Source: Cubamyces lactineus
Taxonomy: Eukaryota; Basidiomycota; Agaricomycetes; Polyporales; Polyporaceae
Reading direction: 5' to 3'
Length of the DNA stretch: 64,000 nucleotides
Assembly (NCBI GenBank): GCA_022376465.1
Contig: JACDTU010000012.1
Location: 372,001 to 436,000, forward strand
Made by a program: the position numbers and the translations under genes. A model generated the notes under the pieces. The model had not been told where the DNA came from, searched no databases, and saw only the letters and a program-made list of their open reading frames with translations. Of the stretch, positions 12,121 through 24,693 are shown piece by piece (positions within the stretch are counted from its first letter, which is position 1; each line of letters opens with the position of its first letter).

Positions 12121-13095
12121 TGGCGCAAGGTTTCAGGAAGATGTAATCCGAGATGTAACAGTAGGCGACGTGGAGACAGCAAGGACAAGTAATGTTGGAG
12201 GACACGATGTGGCTGCAGCGTGGTGGACACAGCTGTAGCAACGGGCGCTTACTTTGAGGCCGCAGACGCGTCGCTGTCGCGTCAGAAATGTCACGTGGTA
12301 TGCAACCAGGACGACAGCCCGCGCGGTCACGGTGAGAACACGATTGCCTTTCGACCCACCATCAGACTCTACCGTCAATCTACCTATCTCCTACACACAT
12401 CTAATTTCAGAAGAGTTCAGTCTGCTTAGTCCTCCACATCCCGTACTCCCGATGTCACAAATTTCCGTTTTGGGATATAACCGCTTATAAATTTACTCTT
12501 TGCTTGTAAGGTGCTCGTTAGGAGAAATTCAGCTTTAAGAGTGACTTAGAAGCCCTTGCAAGGCGGTCGTAAGCTACTCTCTAGGCGCTCTCTAGGGATA
12601 GTCGCTTATGAGTACAATTTAAAATTTGTGACAGAGTGCATCGTACTGTTATCGACATTGCACAGCGGTCGCACGACGCACTGAGCCCCAAGTCGCGTGC
12701 CTCGATGGTACTCGGAGTCGCTGAGTCTTCGGATTCTCGAACCTGATACATGTGGCGCACCGGATCTCCTCATTGCAACCCGCAGTAATACCCGTGCCCT
12801 GGGAGAGTAATGGCGGAGACCGGCCGTATCGGCATCCCACTCGAAACAATGAGCCCTCCTTCACGTATAGAATCTATCTCCCCATAGGCCGGACGAGCGT
12901 GTACAGCATCCATGTCTGCGCCTGGATCGCTATAGCCTCCATCGGGTTTACGCGATCCTCATTGATGGCCAGCGTCAGGTCGGTCTATGATATACCCTCT
13001 GGCTGAATGAGAGAGCGAATCTCTCCTTCCACCCTCAACCCTCTGATTACGCTTCACCCGAAGGTGTAGACGTAGTTCCATCGTCTTCCGGCCCC
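12121..13095. promoter_or_regulatory. Divergent intergenic region between the PIF1 helicase and EF-hand genes
   Basis: Nearly 1 kb between the helicase start (minus) and the EF-hand protein start (plus), expected to hold both promoters. ORFs such as 12752-13006 have no recognisable product. An AT-rich patch with short pyrimidine runs spans about 12470-12640. Nothing else stands out. Confidence 0.45.
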
Positions 13096-16000
13096 ATGCC
13101 GTTAGGGAGTCTCACCAAACGCTTCCGGCGCTCCCGCTTGACAAGAGGTGAAGGTAGCGCGTCGAGTGATATTCCAAAGCACGAAGTCCTCCCACAACTC
13201 CTCTATTCGGCGCAAGATGAAGCCTCGGAATCCACTCACGAGGAGCAGCATGCACATCTGGATGAACACTACGCACCACCTACGCAGATGCCAACACCTA
13301 TGCTGGTGATGCCGGATGCGCCTGACATCGCAATCGACGTCGAGGTCACACAACCCATACCAGCTAATGAGCCTCCGGAGAGTGCACCTCTACCCGAAGA
13401 GCCGCTGGAGGAGCTGTCCCGGTTGGGGCAGGAGATCGACCGACACTATAGTAAGCTGTTCCCTTCGACATTTCATCAGATAGCGTACTTACGCGCAGTC
13501 TAGACAGGTCGCGGGACGTAGGTGGCAAGTCTGAAACACCTGCTGAAGAACTCGCCAACATACGTGTTGACCCCGCAATAAAGCACATCGATATAAAGCA
13601 AGCCATAGAATATGGCGTAGATCGATTCGCGGATAGTATTCCGTTGCTGAAGAAGGCGCTTAGCGAGATCTCGAAGATACACCCTGTGGTAACAGGTGAG
13701 AAAACTTATGCTATACTACGGCGGACCGGATACAGTGCTGATGCAACATGCAGTGGCTGTCTTGGCGTTTGAGGCGGTCATCGAACTGGAAATGACTCGA
13801 CGGGAGAACGACCGTCGTGTGACCGTGCTCTTCGTCGAGATGAAGGAGGTAATGACTGTTGTTACACAGTGAGCTGGAAGAACAAACTCCGAGAGACCTG
13901 GTGTACTCACAGCGTATGGTGGCAGTTTCAAAGACCTGCACAGCAACGACGTCGGACACGACGGCATTCCCCTCAACATCAGGCTTCGCGAGCTCGCTGA
14001 AGGCACAGCAGAAGACATCAAGCAGTGCGCAAACTTGTGCGACGCATTCCTGAAGAGTAAATTGCTCCTCAGGGTGCTGAAGGGCCCATTATGGGCTGAA
14101 CGGTTCGCGTCCTCGATGGAGCGCTTTGCGCGGCGCAAGGAGGAATACAACCAGGCGCTCGGAATGCACACAGCTAGCACGGTCACCAAAATGGCGGTGG
14201 ACATCGAGTCTATCAATATCAAGTAGGTCCACTCGTGAGGTAAATGGGACAATACACTTACTTTACACGTCACGATCAGAATGCAACTCATGCATGACTT
14301 CTTCGAGAAGTACATGACCGCCAACGAGAGGAACTTGGCCGCCCAAGTCGAGAAAGAAGGAGGCGCTGCAAGGGTCCGCCACGAGGACGCTATCCTCAAG
14401 AAGCTCATGGGCGCTACTGGTGCCAAAGACCCTGCGCCTGGCCCTGGCGGCGTCCCAGAAGGTAGAGTCAGCCGTAGAGCGCGAGAGCAGTCTTGCGAAC
14501 TAAGATGCTTCCCAGATAGAGCCAAGGGGCCTCAGCAAGACCCCGGTGGACCGGGAGGGCGAAAGCGCGCTCAAGTCAAAGGACCAGACAAGGGCTCTGG
14601 CTTTGACGGCGCCTTCGGCCTCGATGACCTGAAGAGAGAGCTTCGAGAGGACCTCGACGACACCATCGAGCGGAACTTCACTGTCTTCTTGAGAAAGTAC
14701 GAGTTCCAGGCTCAGCTCATGAGCGACCGCATCATCCACGCAGTAGAGGCTGCGGTTTCTGGCGGGACGCACTCAAGGATCAAGAACGCCGTGAGTCGCA
14801 CTTGCTGTGTACTAATTTACGTGCGTCACTTCAACAATAATCACCAACAGGATTTGCAAAGGATATGGAAGGAGATGGTGAGATTGACTTCTTCATCCAT
14901 CGGGACTGATGGTCAACCATTTGTTTGGCAGAACTGGACCGGCGTCGTGAAAGGCCGTATTCTGGTCCACGCACTCCGCGAACACTACTACAATCAAGAT
15001 GACACTGTCGTTGCCTCGCCGGATGCAACGGCTATTAGCGACAAGTGGGCACTAGATTACCTGAACGTCGCGTGGCTCAGTCCTATCATGGAAGCCATGG
15101 ATGACGATGTGTCCGGCTACATCTCTGTATCGGAAGTGAACCGGTTTATGCAACGTCTCCCGCAGGATCTGGGCTGGAGGTCTGTACTGTATATCCCTAT
15201 GGCAGTCGAGGAGTGTGCTCACGCTTAATAACAGCCTTCCAACATGGCTGGCATATTGGGCCGTAGGTAATCACAACTTTACCCTCACGGTTTCGCTCTG
15301 CTGATCGTGGATTGTGCTTCAGGATGGCGCTGTGCTACTAGCAAGTATCTCGCTGAGATTCAACGCATGATCGAAGATTTTCACTTCGACATGCCCGCTG
15401 TCCTTGCTGTCAACCGGCCGTCTATCAACGCCTACCTGAAGATCACCCCCGTATGGACGCTCCTAGCTGGTATGGAACGCTACGAAGAGTCCGCCCATCA
15501 CCATCGCTTCCAGCAGTACATCGACAGTGAGGAGGCGCGCATCAAAGCCAATCTCGAGAAATTCAACTATCGCATTGATGCTCGCGATACGCTCAAGCTT
15601 GTCATCGGCTCAGCCAGGATAGAGAGGGTGCGTCGGGGTGATTAGTACAAGATTCTGTTATGTTGAGGACGAAGCTGCCACCAGTGTATCGCACCCTTAT
15701 TCTGCCTGCTCATGCGAAACGACCTCCGGAAGCTGAAGCTAGCGCGGTGGTGTATCCTAGCCAAGGAAGAGTTTGAGAGCTCGACGACGTCTATGTCTAC
15801 CATAGATGCTGCGCTTTGCGATCGGTGCGACGAGCTACGAGGTAAGCCGCAGATCTCTACTGGCAGTTTTCGTCACTCAAGGGTGTGCTCTCGCAGAGAC
15901 GTTTACACAACGCAAGCTTGATGCTGATGCCGAGATCAAGAAGTTTGCGTGTGGCTTAGTAAGTTGCGCAAGTCCTCATCGTGCCTTCGATTGACAGGTG

Positions 16001-18817
16001 CGTCGTTTGCAGCTCACGTACTTTAGCCGAGAGCTCACCATTCCCGGGGAATGGTGGACGGATGCAAGTACGAAGATTGATATCCGGTATTCCTCCACAA
16101 GCTGGAGGGATCCGTACGCTAGCGATGAGTCAGACACCTCTGGAGTGACCGTCTTCAAGGAGATGCCTCTGGATACCGCGGTTTATGATAGCACAGAGTG
16201 CGAAACTGAGGAAGATCTGACGAGCCATCCAGTAGTCAGCGCTATGTAAGTTGCTGTCGACATGCCCATCGCCACCTGCGTTGCTCATACATTGCACCCC
16301 AGAGTCGGCCAGTGGCATGGATTCCTATACGAACCCGGTCTGTACCCCACCCGGCCCATGACGACCCTGTTCTTCCACGCCGCCCCGCCTAAAGCGAAGT
16401 CGGGCGAAGCAGAGGAGTCCGAGGAAGAGAGCGAAGAGGTGTACTGCTTCAAAGCCGAAGGCACCGACTACGAAGGATCCGAATACATCGTCACGGGAAC
16501 CTGCACAGCTTCCGCGGAAGGCATCGAGGTGTACTGGTGCATGGAGTACGACGGCGACGTCACCCTCTACTTCAACGGGCGGATCCTCGACGAGTTCACC
16601 CTCAGCGGAAATCAGAGCTATAGCAAGGACCAACCCGGAGACGCCTATCTCATCCTCAAGAAAGCGCCTGCTGAATATCTGCGATTCAGACCAGGTCCTG
16701 CTGAGTTGGAGAGCCAGCCGTACCCCTTCGATTACGCCCTCACGGACGTCACCCCGCAAGACAAGGCAAGGGCTCTGTGGGGTTACGCGATCTCTGCCGT
16801 CCGAGATGAGGTCCGCCGGAAGCGGTGGACGTGGTCGTACTTTGAGGAGAGACGCCGCGTGCGGAAGCTGTGGCTCAGCCTGAAGAGCAGCACTGCAGGC
16901 AACCTCAGCGATTACGAGCTGCGGGAAGTGCACCTCTTAACCACTCCCGCGGACGCGCGATTGTACAACAGCATGACGGAGCATAACGATCGCATGCTGT
17001 TAGCCTATGAGTAAGCCCCTTGCCGATTCGCCTTGGAATTCGGACACTGACGAACGTCATCCCATAAACTAGCAATTGGGTCTGTGACGCGCCATACTGC
17101 GGAAAGCCTCTACGACTGGCAGTCGTCATCTGTCTACAGTGCCTGTCAGACGACTTCAGGTGTGCAGTCGCGTTCTGCGACGACCCGGACTGTTACAACT
17201 CGGAGCGAGAAGGCCTCTGCTCAGCGACGACCGGGCTCCCGCATCTCTGCACCCACGACATGGTCAAATGCCGCTCGCTCGTGCTCATCCCGTATCTTCC
17301 ATCCATACAGCAGCGCGCGTTCGAGTCTCTCAAGAATGCACAGGGCATTTTGCGGTCGGCGGAGGATGCAGAGGACGCGGCCTCGAGGATCACGATCGTG
17401 TCATCAGTGGTGCCCGAGGAAGAAGATAACGAAGAGGCCGAGGAGGTACCTGCAAGCCCTGTGGACGTGGAGTACGGGCAGGGACACGCGCCGCCCGCTG
17501 AAGAGGTACAACCTGATCCTGTTGATGCCGGTGCAGAGGACCAAGAGCCAGTAGAGCAACCTTCACTGGAGGTACCCCAGGAACCGGCAGCTACTCTATC
17601 GCGATGGAGCTTCCGTTCCTTGCTATCTACCACCTCCCTCGCGCACCCTTGGAGTCGCAAGAGTGCCGTTGCACGTGAAGCATCTGTAGCCGAAGCTAGC
17701 AGTACCTTTGCGGCCAGCCATGCCGCAGAACCGGTGCCAAGCAGCGAAGACACGACGGCGCACGACGAAGATCCTCATGTGGCCGAGGACGAACGTCCAA
17801 ATGCGGAGCCAGCCACTGACGATGCTCCTGGCGTCGAGCCTGTATCAGATGCCCAATCCGCCCACTCCCAGGATGCTCCTCAGGAGGGCGGAGATGCTGC
17901 TCAAGACGCGGACGCGGACGCGAGCCACGTGGACGCCGCGAAGGACGACAATGCAGATACATCCAGCGATGTCGCGTCCTTGGCGGTGTCCGACTACGCC
18001 ACCGCGGCCCCGTCAATCGTGACTGTCGTTCCCTCCGAAGCCGCATCGAGCTGGCAATTCCGCAGGTCGCCCACGCCCCCGCCGCGTCGGCCACAGTGCC
18101 ACATGTGCTCCGCGCGTGCATCCTACGGCTTCTGGTACTGCCTCGAGTGCTGGGGTGCGTCTCCTGTCTATCCCCGCGATAACACAATTCCTGACATGGC
18201 TTTCCCTTGCGTTTCGAAGACTTCATCTGCCTCGAGTGCGACAGCAAGCACCTCATCCGGTGCGTCGCCTGCGAGAAGCCCTTCCCGCAGCCGTCCTGGT
18301 ACTACGGCTCCGGTCTCCGTACGTCTCCCCTTCCTGCTCTCCCTCGTCTCCCAAATCCACCCGCTGACCACCGACGAACGTCGTCCACGGCATGACAGTC
18401 GACGACTTCCGGTGCGACGTCTGCACCGCCCACCGCCGCCCCGCGCTCATCTCACCCACGCACATCTGCACGCACACCGTCGTCCTCTGCAAGCCCTCCT
18501 CCGACCCCGCTTCCTCGGGGGACGCCCCGCCCGGCTCGCCTACTGCGTCGGGCAGCGGTGGAGACGGCAAGGACGGGGACCGCGATGGGGGCGGCAGCAC
18601 GAGCGTGCTGTCGAAGGCGGTCGACGAGCGCCTCGCGGCGATGGAGGACCAGCTCGGGAGCGTGCGTGCGCGCCTGGATGGGCTGGACGGCTTGAAGGAG
18701 GACGTTGCGGCGGTGGGGGCGCGCTTGGAGGCGTTTGACGCGCTTCAGGGCCAGGTTGCGGAGATCCATGCGATGTTGGCGAAGCTGGTGGGGCAGAAGG
18801 AGGGGGCTGCCGTGTAA
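13096..18817 (+). CDS. Large EF-hand protein with C-terminal cysteine clusters and coiled coil
   Basis: Long multi-exon protein of a type common in agaricomycetes; exact role unknown. The acidic N-terminus (MPLGSLTKRFRRS) is followed by helical segments with charged repeats (VAVLAFEAVIELEMTRREND, FARRKEEYNQALG). An EF-hand loop near 15100 reads DDDVSGYISVSE, with Asp/Asp/Ser/Glu ligands in canonical positions, and is followed by FMQRLPQDLG and a helical domain. A beta-rich region near 16300-17000 includes VGQWHGFLYEPG. Next come a cysteine cluster (CDAPYCGKPL, CLQC, CDDPDC) near 17080-17220, an acidic disordered stretch to about 18060, two more Cys pairs sets (CHMCS, CLECW, CLECDS, CVACEKPF, CDVC) and a final coiled coil (LSKAVDERLAAMEDQLG). 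The Cys sets probably bind zinc. The start is the first Met after an in-frame stop; an upstream exon is possible. Confidence 0.75.
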
Positions 18818-19790
18818 GGGCCAACCTTCCCGCTCGAACTATCTGGCGATGGAGGGTAGCTGGATGGACATGATATTCTCACCATGGATTGTTGGATATT
18901 CTCGAGCTTGCGTGTCATGTTCGTGCTCCACGTATCAGTCTAGGACGGTAGCCATGATGCTTTGTAGTGATACCGCTGTAATATAGATACCACCACACCG
19001 TGTACCAGTGTACAACATGCGCATGTACGAAACCATACTGCTGCCACATATGCATTCTTTGTAACTCTCTAAAGACACTACATCCCAGATACACTCCACT
19101 ACACCCATCTTCACCTCGCCGAATTCAGGTGTCATGAACATCATGAATAGTTCGTGAATAAAGCCTCAGAGACAGATATGCTACCAGGTGAAGACGTATA
19201 CATGACTGTATGTATCTACTACTAGTCTACGCAGCACGCGGAGCTACCTCGTACGAGCCCCGCACCGAGGTTCTAATATACACCCTGACGCCCAGCCAAC
19301 GCCACGAGAGCAAAGGTCACCCGAACTCATCCTCATCCACGCATGTCCGTCATCCCGATTTCCATGACGCAGGAGGTCGCTGTACGGCGTATGGGCCGAT
19401 GTCGTCCAGCCTACGCGTGGGTGCCGCTATAGTCCCAGAAAAAAAGAGAAAGAGGAGTGTCGAGGAACCGAGAGAATCAAGCCATGGATCGAGCTATGGA
19501 TCAAGGAGCCGTACTGTAGTAATGTGCGATATGTGTGGGATGCGTGAGCCAACAGGCCGAAGGCGAGGGAGAGAGAAGGGGATGATAGTGGTCTGACATT
19601 GAGACACACAACAGATAGTGGGATGACCAACGCAGTCGAGGCCGGAGGTAGACAAGAGCGGTGCAGTACCGTACAACACGAGTGAACAGGAGGGCGTGGA
19701 GATCGGGGAGGGAAGGATGACGAGAGGCAGCGCGATGGTGGAATTGGGAGCTCGCTACGATAGCGTTTTTCAGCTGTGGCCCGAAAAGTA
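18818..19790. other. Convergent intergenic region after the EF-hand and Nudix genes
   Basis: About 970 bases between two convergent stop codons, so mainly 3' UTRs and terminators. ORFs such as 19210-19596 have biased composition and no recognisable domain. No repeat or RNA gene identified. Confidence 0.5.
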
Positions 19791-21492
19791 TCATCGCCTG
19801 AAGAGCAGCCAGCCACCAAGGAGAAGACCGAGGAGGACGAAGATGGCGCGCACGACAATGACGACCACAAGTGCCTTGCGCACCGCCGCGTAGAACGTCG
19901 TCAAAGCAGAGCCAGTCCAGTTTATCCTGCGCATTTCCAGTCAGTAACGCCCTGCTTTGCTCAAGAATGCATGCGTACCTCCGATCGTTCGTCCCCCCTG
20001 CGCGAACGCTCGCCTCCCAGCCACGAATGACCGCGCGATACCTCTTCCCAAACACCCAAATCCAGAAATTGACATCAGGGTATCCAAACCTCGGGAACAC
20101 GCTCGCAAGGCTGGGCGCTACCACTGGTACGCGCCGCAATTCGGCTTCCGCGTCCGGAGGAAGGAGCGCTGCGCTACCACCCCCACGGCGTGCCTCTGGG
20201 GGCGCCATATGCGCGAGGAGATCTAGCGTCATCCCGAGCGACAGCCCCCAGAGCTTCAGCGTCTCCTCGTCGTGCGGGCGCCGTGCGCCGAAATTCAGCG
20301 AGTGGTCGCGTTTCAAGGGGTGCGCTGCACCTGCGGCTTCCACATGTGCACGCTTTGCGTCGATCAACTTCTCGTCGGCATTTTCGGGAATGGCGGAAGA
20401 GGACGGAGACGGGGAGGCAGGGATGAGAATCGCTGGGAACTTCATGCTGCCTACCAGGAGGCGCACGAGGAGACGCAGGACCGTAGAGTGCCGGGGTGCT
20501 AGCCGAGATGACGCATCGACAGAGACAGTCGACCACCGAGGACCATCACCAATAGGCCTGGGAAGAAGCGCAGAGAGTGGGACCCAATGGAGTGTTGTGC
20601 CTGGAGAGGGGTCGACAGGTGTGGTTTGCGGTGACAGTTGAAGGAAGACGAATGGGGAGAGAATCATGAGAAGCCGCTTTCCAAGCGAGGTGGTGATTTC
20701 ACGGTCATCAAGCTGGCCGATGGGGGTATAGGACGACTCTGCAAGGTCGAGACCAATCTCCTCCCACGTCTGCCGCATCGCTGTACAAACAGGCACGATG
20801 TGTGAGCAACATTGTCCGCGGTGTTTGGGATAGGAGAGACAGGACAGTCGTCACGCATCCAAGATGTGGCGCGACTTCCGCCTGCCTCTGGGAAGCGGTT
20901 TGCAGATGATGCGGAAAACTCACCGGTGTAAAGGCCGCCCTCATCGCCTTCTTCCGTCTTTCCACCGGGGAACGCGACATGCGCCTCGCGCGTGTTCGGT
21001 CCACTCTCACTCATCCGCCCGCCATCCTGTCCATCCGGCCTATCCCTCCGCAAAAACAATATCTCAGGCCGCGCCCCAGGCGCGTTCACCCAATCCTGCT
21101 GGAAAAACTCGGTCAGCGAAAGCGTCGGGGCGTTCGCCGGAGACCCGCTCTCGCTCGGCTGCGGTGCGGGGAAGACGTGGTTCGGGGGCGGGGAGACGCG
21201 GATGATGATGGCGACTGCTGCGCGGCGTGGTTCTGTTCACGGAAGGATTTGCATGAATGTCCCGGGTCAATGGGAGGTGTGCAGAAAGTGTCAAACAGTG
21301 CACGTGCGGCATTCATGAATGAGAACGACGTACGTGTTGCGGGGGATGCGATTATCCTCGGGGGTGTTGAGCGGATGCGATGAAGGGCCCGGGAGAGCAG
21401 CGCGACGACTGAGCTTGGCTCTGTGGGATTGAGACATGAGTGCGCGCGTAGGTCGTGCGAGGTAGCGAAAACCGACCTTTGTTGGCTGCCAT
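19791..21492 (-). CDS. Nudix hydrolase, CoA-diphosphatase-like, with C-terminal membrane anchor
   Basis: Cleaves nucleoside diphosphate-X substrates; the spacing of GGKTEEGDEGG to AMRQTWEEIGL resembles the NUDT7/NUDT8/Pcd1 (CoA and acyl-CoA diphosphatase) group. The metal-binding EE of the Nudix box is present, while the usual RE is RQ. Short exons join MAANK, EPSSVVALLSRALHRIRS and RRAAVAIIIRVSPPPNHVF in front of the box; a beta strand LSPFVFLQLSP and a long insert follow. The last exon, after a GTACGC...GCAG intron, ends with a hydrophobic helix (VVVIVVRAIFVLLGLLLGG) and the tail WLLFRR just before TGA. This suggests a tail-anchored enzyme facing the cytosol or an organelle surface (inference). 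A longer ORF reading past this point skips the intron and loses the anchor. Confidence 0.83.
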
Positions 21493-22133
21493 GGCCGACG
21501 ACGAGGGCGGGGGCGTGGTGGTGGTGATGGTGGTGGTGGTGGAAAGAGGGAGGAGTGTGGGGAAGGGCTAGACGGACGCAGCTAGAGTTCCCCAGAGTCT
21601 GAGGAGAGACGGGCTGTGGAAAGGGACCGAGGAAGCATACAGTTTATTTTGGCGTGCAAGTCCAATCCGTTGGGGTTCTGACGTCGCTTCCCTTACTCAC
21701 TCTCCCAGCCCCTAACCTTATCCTCCCCCCAATGTCTCGCTTTAGCAACGCTCGTCGTTCGCAACTTCAACTAGCCTATGCAATGGAGACTCGACGCAAT
21801 TATGATATGAATGCTAACGCATTATGCAAACGAGTCCATCACTAACTTACTCCTATCACTGTACAGATATTGAAATGAACGACTCAAATCGGACTCTACG
21901 CAATGCACAGCGTAGATTCGTTGATGAGATCTAGAGAGCGACGAGTATAGTATGCAGCAAATGTTTGCAGCAGCTCCTATAAGACGGAGAAAGATCGTAT
22001 CATACCTAGCGAGACCAAGACGAGACCATTGCCAAGAAACCCTATCACGAGCAACCCAAACCATCGTAAACTAGCGTAAACCGCGCGGCCCAACTTCGAA
22101 CATTGCGCTTTCAGACCATCGAAGTCCGCACGC
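21493..22133. other. Intergenic: Nudix promoter and RTA1-like gene 3' side
   Basis: About 640 bases. Contains a short GGTGGT-type repeat near 21515-21545 upstream of the Nudix gene and low-complexity G-rich sequence. Small ORFs have no recognisable product. Confidence 0.5.
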
Positions 22134-23624
22134 TCACGCCTTCGTCTCCTCAGCGCTGCTCCTCTCGTCCCCCGCCGGCGCCTTATCCATCTTCGCCAGC
22201 TGGTCGATCGTCGGGATCATCCTCCCCGGCCAAAACGGCGTATACACCGCGACCGCAATAAACAGCGGCAGCGAGTCCAGCGCGTAGAAGAACGCCTCCG
22301 TCGTTGCGAGGTGCCCGCGGTAGCCCTGCGAGAGCTCGATCACGCGGTACACGCACCGGACGAGGATCCCGATCGAGCTCACGATGAGCACCGCGCCGAG
22401 CGTGCGCCAGTCGCGGTGCCATGGCTGTGCGGCGTCGACGGTCCAGACGTGTGGGTCCATGGTCTTGATGCGGTAGAGGAAGCGGAGGGCGAGGATAATG
22501 AAGAGCGCGAAGGAGACGAGCTGTAGGACGAGCCCGGCAAGGAAAATCTAGTACAGAGTTGACGCACGTTAGTCATTGCGGGGCGGATAGTGCTCGAAAC
22601 CACTCACATGCTCTCCGGTCTTGGACAGCTTCTGGTTCTTTGAAATGGACAGCAAGGCTCCTGCGGCCTAGAATGTAGCAGCGATGATTAGAGATGTTGC
22701 ATTCGCGACGAAAATATTGGTACTCGCCTGAATAAGGAAAGTAGTGATATCTGAAACGACAAAAACGATAGTGATGCGTTGGGGAGGAATAAGGAGATGT
22801 CTGTGCGACTTGAGGTACCGCGCAAGGCGTCCCAGGAGCATGTACTCGGACGCGATGAACGCGCATGGCTACCACACACACCATATGTCAGCATACCACT
22901 GTCACAATGCGAAGGAAGCTTGAGACGCACAGAGAGAACGATGAACAAATAGTATGCAATGTAGATTCCTTGGCTATCCGGCTGTGTGTGCAGACCAAAT
23001 CGGGTACCAAACCCGACCGACCACGCTATATAGAATTTAGTCAGACAGACACAAATTTATGTTCGACAATATGCTTACTGTACTCCCCGATCACCATCGC
23101 CAACATGCACAGTCCACCTTGTCGCCATAGCATGAACGTCTGCAGGAGCGCGACGAACAACACGAGCGCTATACGAGATGGTCAGTATACGTCGCACCGG
23201 CAAATTAAGCGGAAGAAGGCCATGGGAAGAGATGTGCGAGTATATGGGCGAGGAGCGACGTAATGCCGCGCCAGATGAAAGGGCTTCCGTGTCTCGCTTC
23301 CTCTCGCCTCTGCACCCGCATCGGGTCCGGAAAGGAAGGTATAGTGGATGGCGGACTTGTGACGACCTCCGGATCAAAAGGAGTAAAAGTGCGGTACGTA
23401 CATATCGCGATCGCGGACAAAGTGTTGTTCGCGATGTACTGCAACGGGTTGTACGGATCGTGCTTAGGGTCTGTGAACTCCCATGGTGGAGGCGTCCTGT
23501 CGTCCGCCTGCGCGGACGATACAAGAGACGCGAAGAGGATGGCGAGCGCGGCCCAAGCGATAGGTCGCCGCGCGGAGGAGAGGGTTAGGAGGGATCGCCG
23601 AGGCGTGGATGTTGAGCTTGTCAT
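22134..23624 (-). CDS. RTA1-like multi-pass membrane protein (lipid-translocating exporter family)
   Basis: RTA1/RTM1-family protein with about seven transmembrane helices; members confer resistance to aminocholesterol-type compounds or move sphingoid lipids (family knowledge). The N-terminus MTSSTSTPRRSLL precedes a signal-like helix ending ASLVSSAQA. Helices follow: LVLFVALLQTFMLWRQGGLCMLAMVIGEY, GFGTRFGLHTQPDSQG then IYIAYYLFIVLSP, CAFIASEYMLLGRLARYL, TIVFVVSDITTFLIQ, IFLAGLVLQLVSFALFIILA and LIVSSIGILVRCVYRVIEL, then a charged tail ending SSAEETKA. One intron appears to use a GC donor after FLIQ (22727-22726 on the minus strand). Start chosen at the Met before the signal-like helix; an upstream in-frame Met is less likely. 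Confidence 0.85.
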
Positions 23625-24693
23625 TGTGGATGCGCGTACGATAGCTTGATACCAGTTTGCGGTATGATGTATAGTCTTCTCAAAGAAGATAAGGAGGGAG
23701 GGTATCAAGAACCCTAGGACCACACAAGACGAATACTCAAGAAACCACAAGACAAGTACCTTGAGCCGACGCCACTAGGTTTCCGAGGTTGCAAAGCTAG
23801 GGTATCGCAGCGCGAGGAGCCAACGGTCGACTGTGAATTCCGGAGGCGGGAAGAGGGAAGAAATGTGGAGGGGGGAGGAGGAGAGAGCAAGCAAGGGACC
23901 GCATGGGCCTGAAAGTATGTTTTGCAGATGGCATGGCCGGCGGCAGGAGCCAGCCAGGGCAGACCATGAGTGAACGGCGGCTGATCAAGCCCACTCCGTC
24001 ACTCCGAGCCTCCTCCAAAGCCGAGCGTCCAACGTTGGTGTGGGCTCCATCGAGATCATTCCATTGGCCAAAGCCCGGGCAGGCCGGGCAGCGATAAGTA
24101 CGACGTCCAGGCACCTCTTTTGGCTTAAAACTTAGCTCTGAAGCCCTGCCTTTGAGTAGCTGTAGAATGTGAGCATGAGCGCACGCCTAGGAGACCGGTG
24201 TGCAAAAGTGTTGTGCATGTCGTCAAGGCGGATGAAGCGAAGGCGTTGGAGACGAGACGGAGGACTGCTGCAACGGGCGGAACCGATCGGGCGTGGTGTT
24301 CCTTGGCAAGGCACGGCGGCGCGCACGAGCGGCAGCGGACGGCAACGCGGGCAAACAGGTCGCCGGTGACGTCAGCCTGTTTGTCCAATTCATCCGCAAT
24401 TGCAACCAGCTGCAGGCTGCCAACGGAGACCAGCTTTGGGATTTAGAGTATCGAAGTACAAATATTTGACCGTGTTGGATGCGGGAGGGGCGCGCTTTCT
24501 CCAGGATTTCTACAGGTCTGCTGCGTTTATCATGCGCTGTCATCAGCTTGCGTTCGCAATGCAGTCGTACAAGATCATGCCACATGCTCTCGCGCCGGGT
24601 ACTTGGACGGTGAGGTGTCCCACTCAATACGCGAACTACCGCTGCTGTACTCCACATCTCCGTGTCGCCGCCATTCTCGCACGTCAAGAGCAA
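23625..24693. other. Intergenic, about 1.07 kb, no gene recognised
   Basis: Lies upstream of the RTA1-like gene and downstream of a DUF6534 gene. Six-frame reading gives only short ORFs with odd composition (for example 23797-24114 minus, 24400-24744 plus), and none shows a family motif or convincing splice structure. It includes a purine-rich tract near 23840-23900. Confidence 0.5.

Noticed and set aside
14281..15228. 315-residue plus-strand ORF as a separate gene
   Set aside because: It is the central exon region of the EF-hand protein with an intron read through (frame drift near 14480-14560), not an independent gene.
17193..18256. Two 186-residue minus-strand ORFs
   Set aside because: Antisense shadows of the EF-hand/cysteine protein in GC-rich, Ala/Glu/Asp-coding sequence.
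19501..19790. C-terminal extension of the Nudix ORF to 19501
   Set aside because: Requires reading through an intron with good splice sites and loses the hydrophobic tail helix that ends at TGA 19791.
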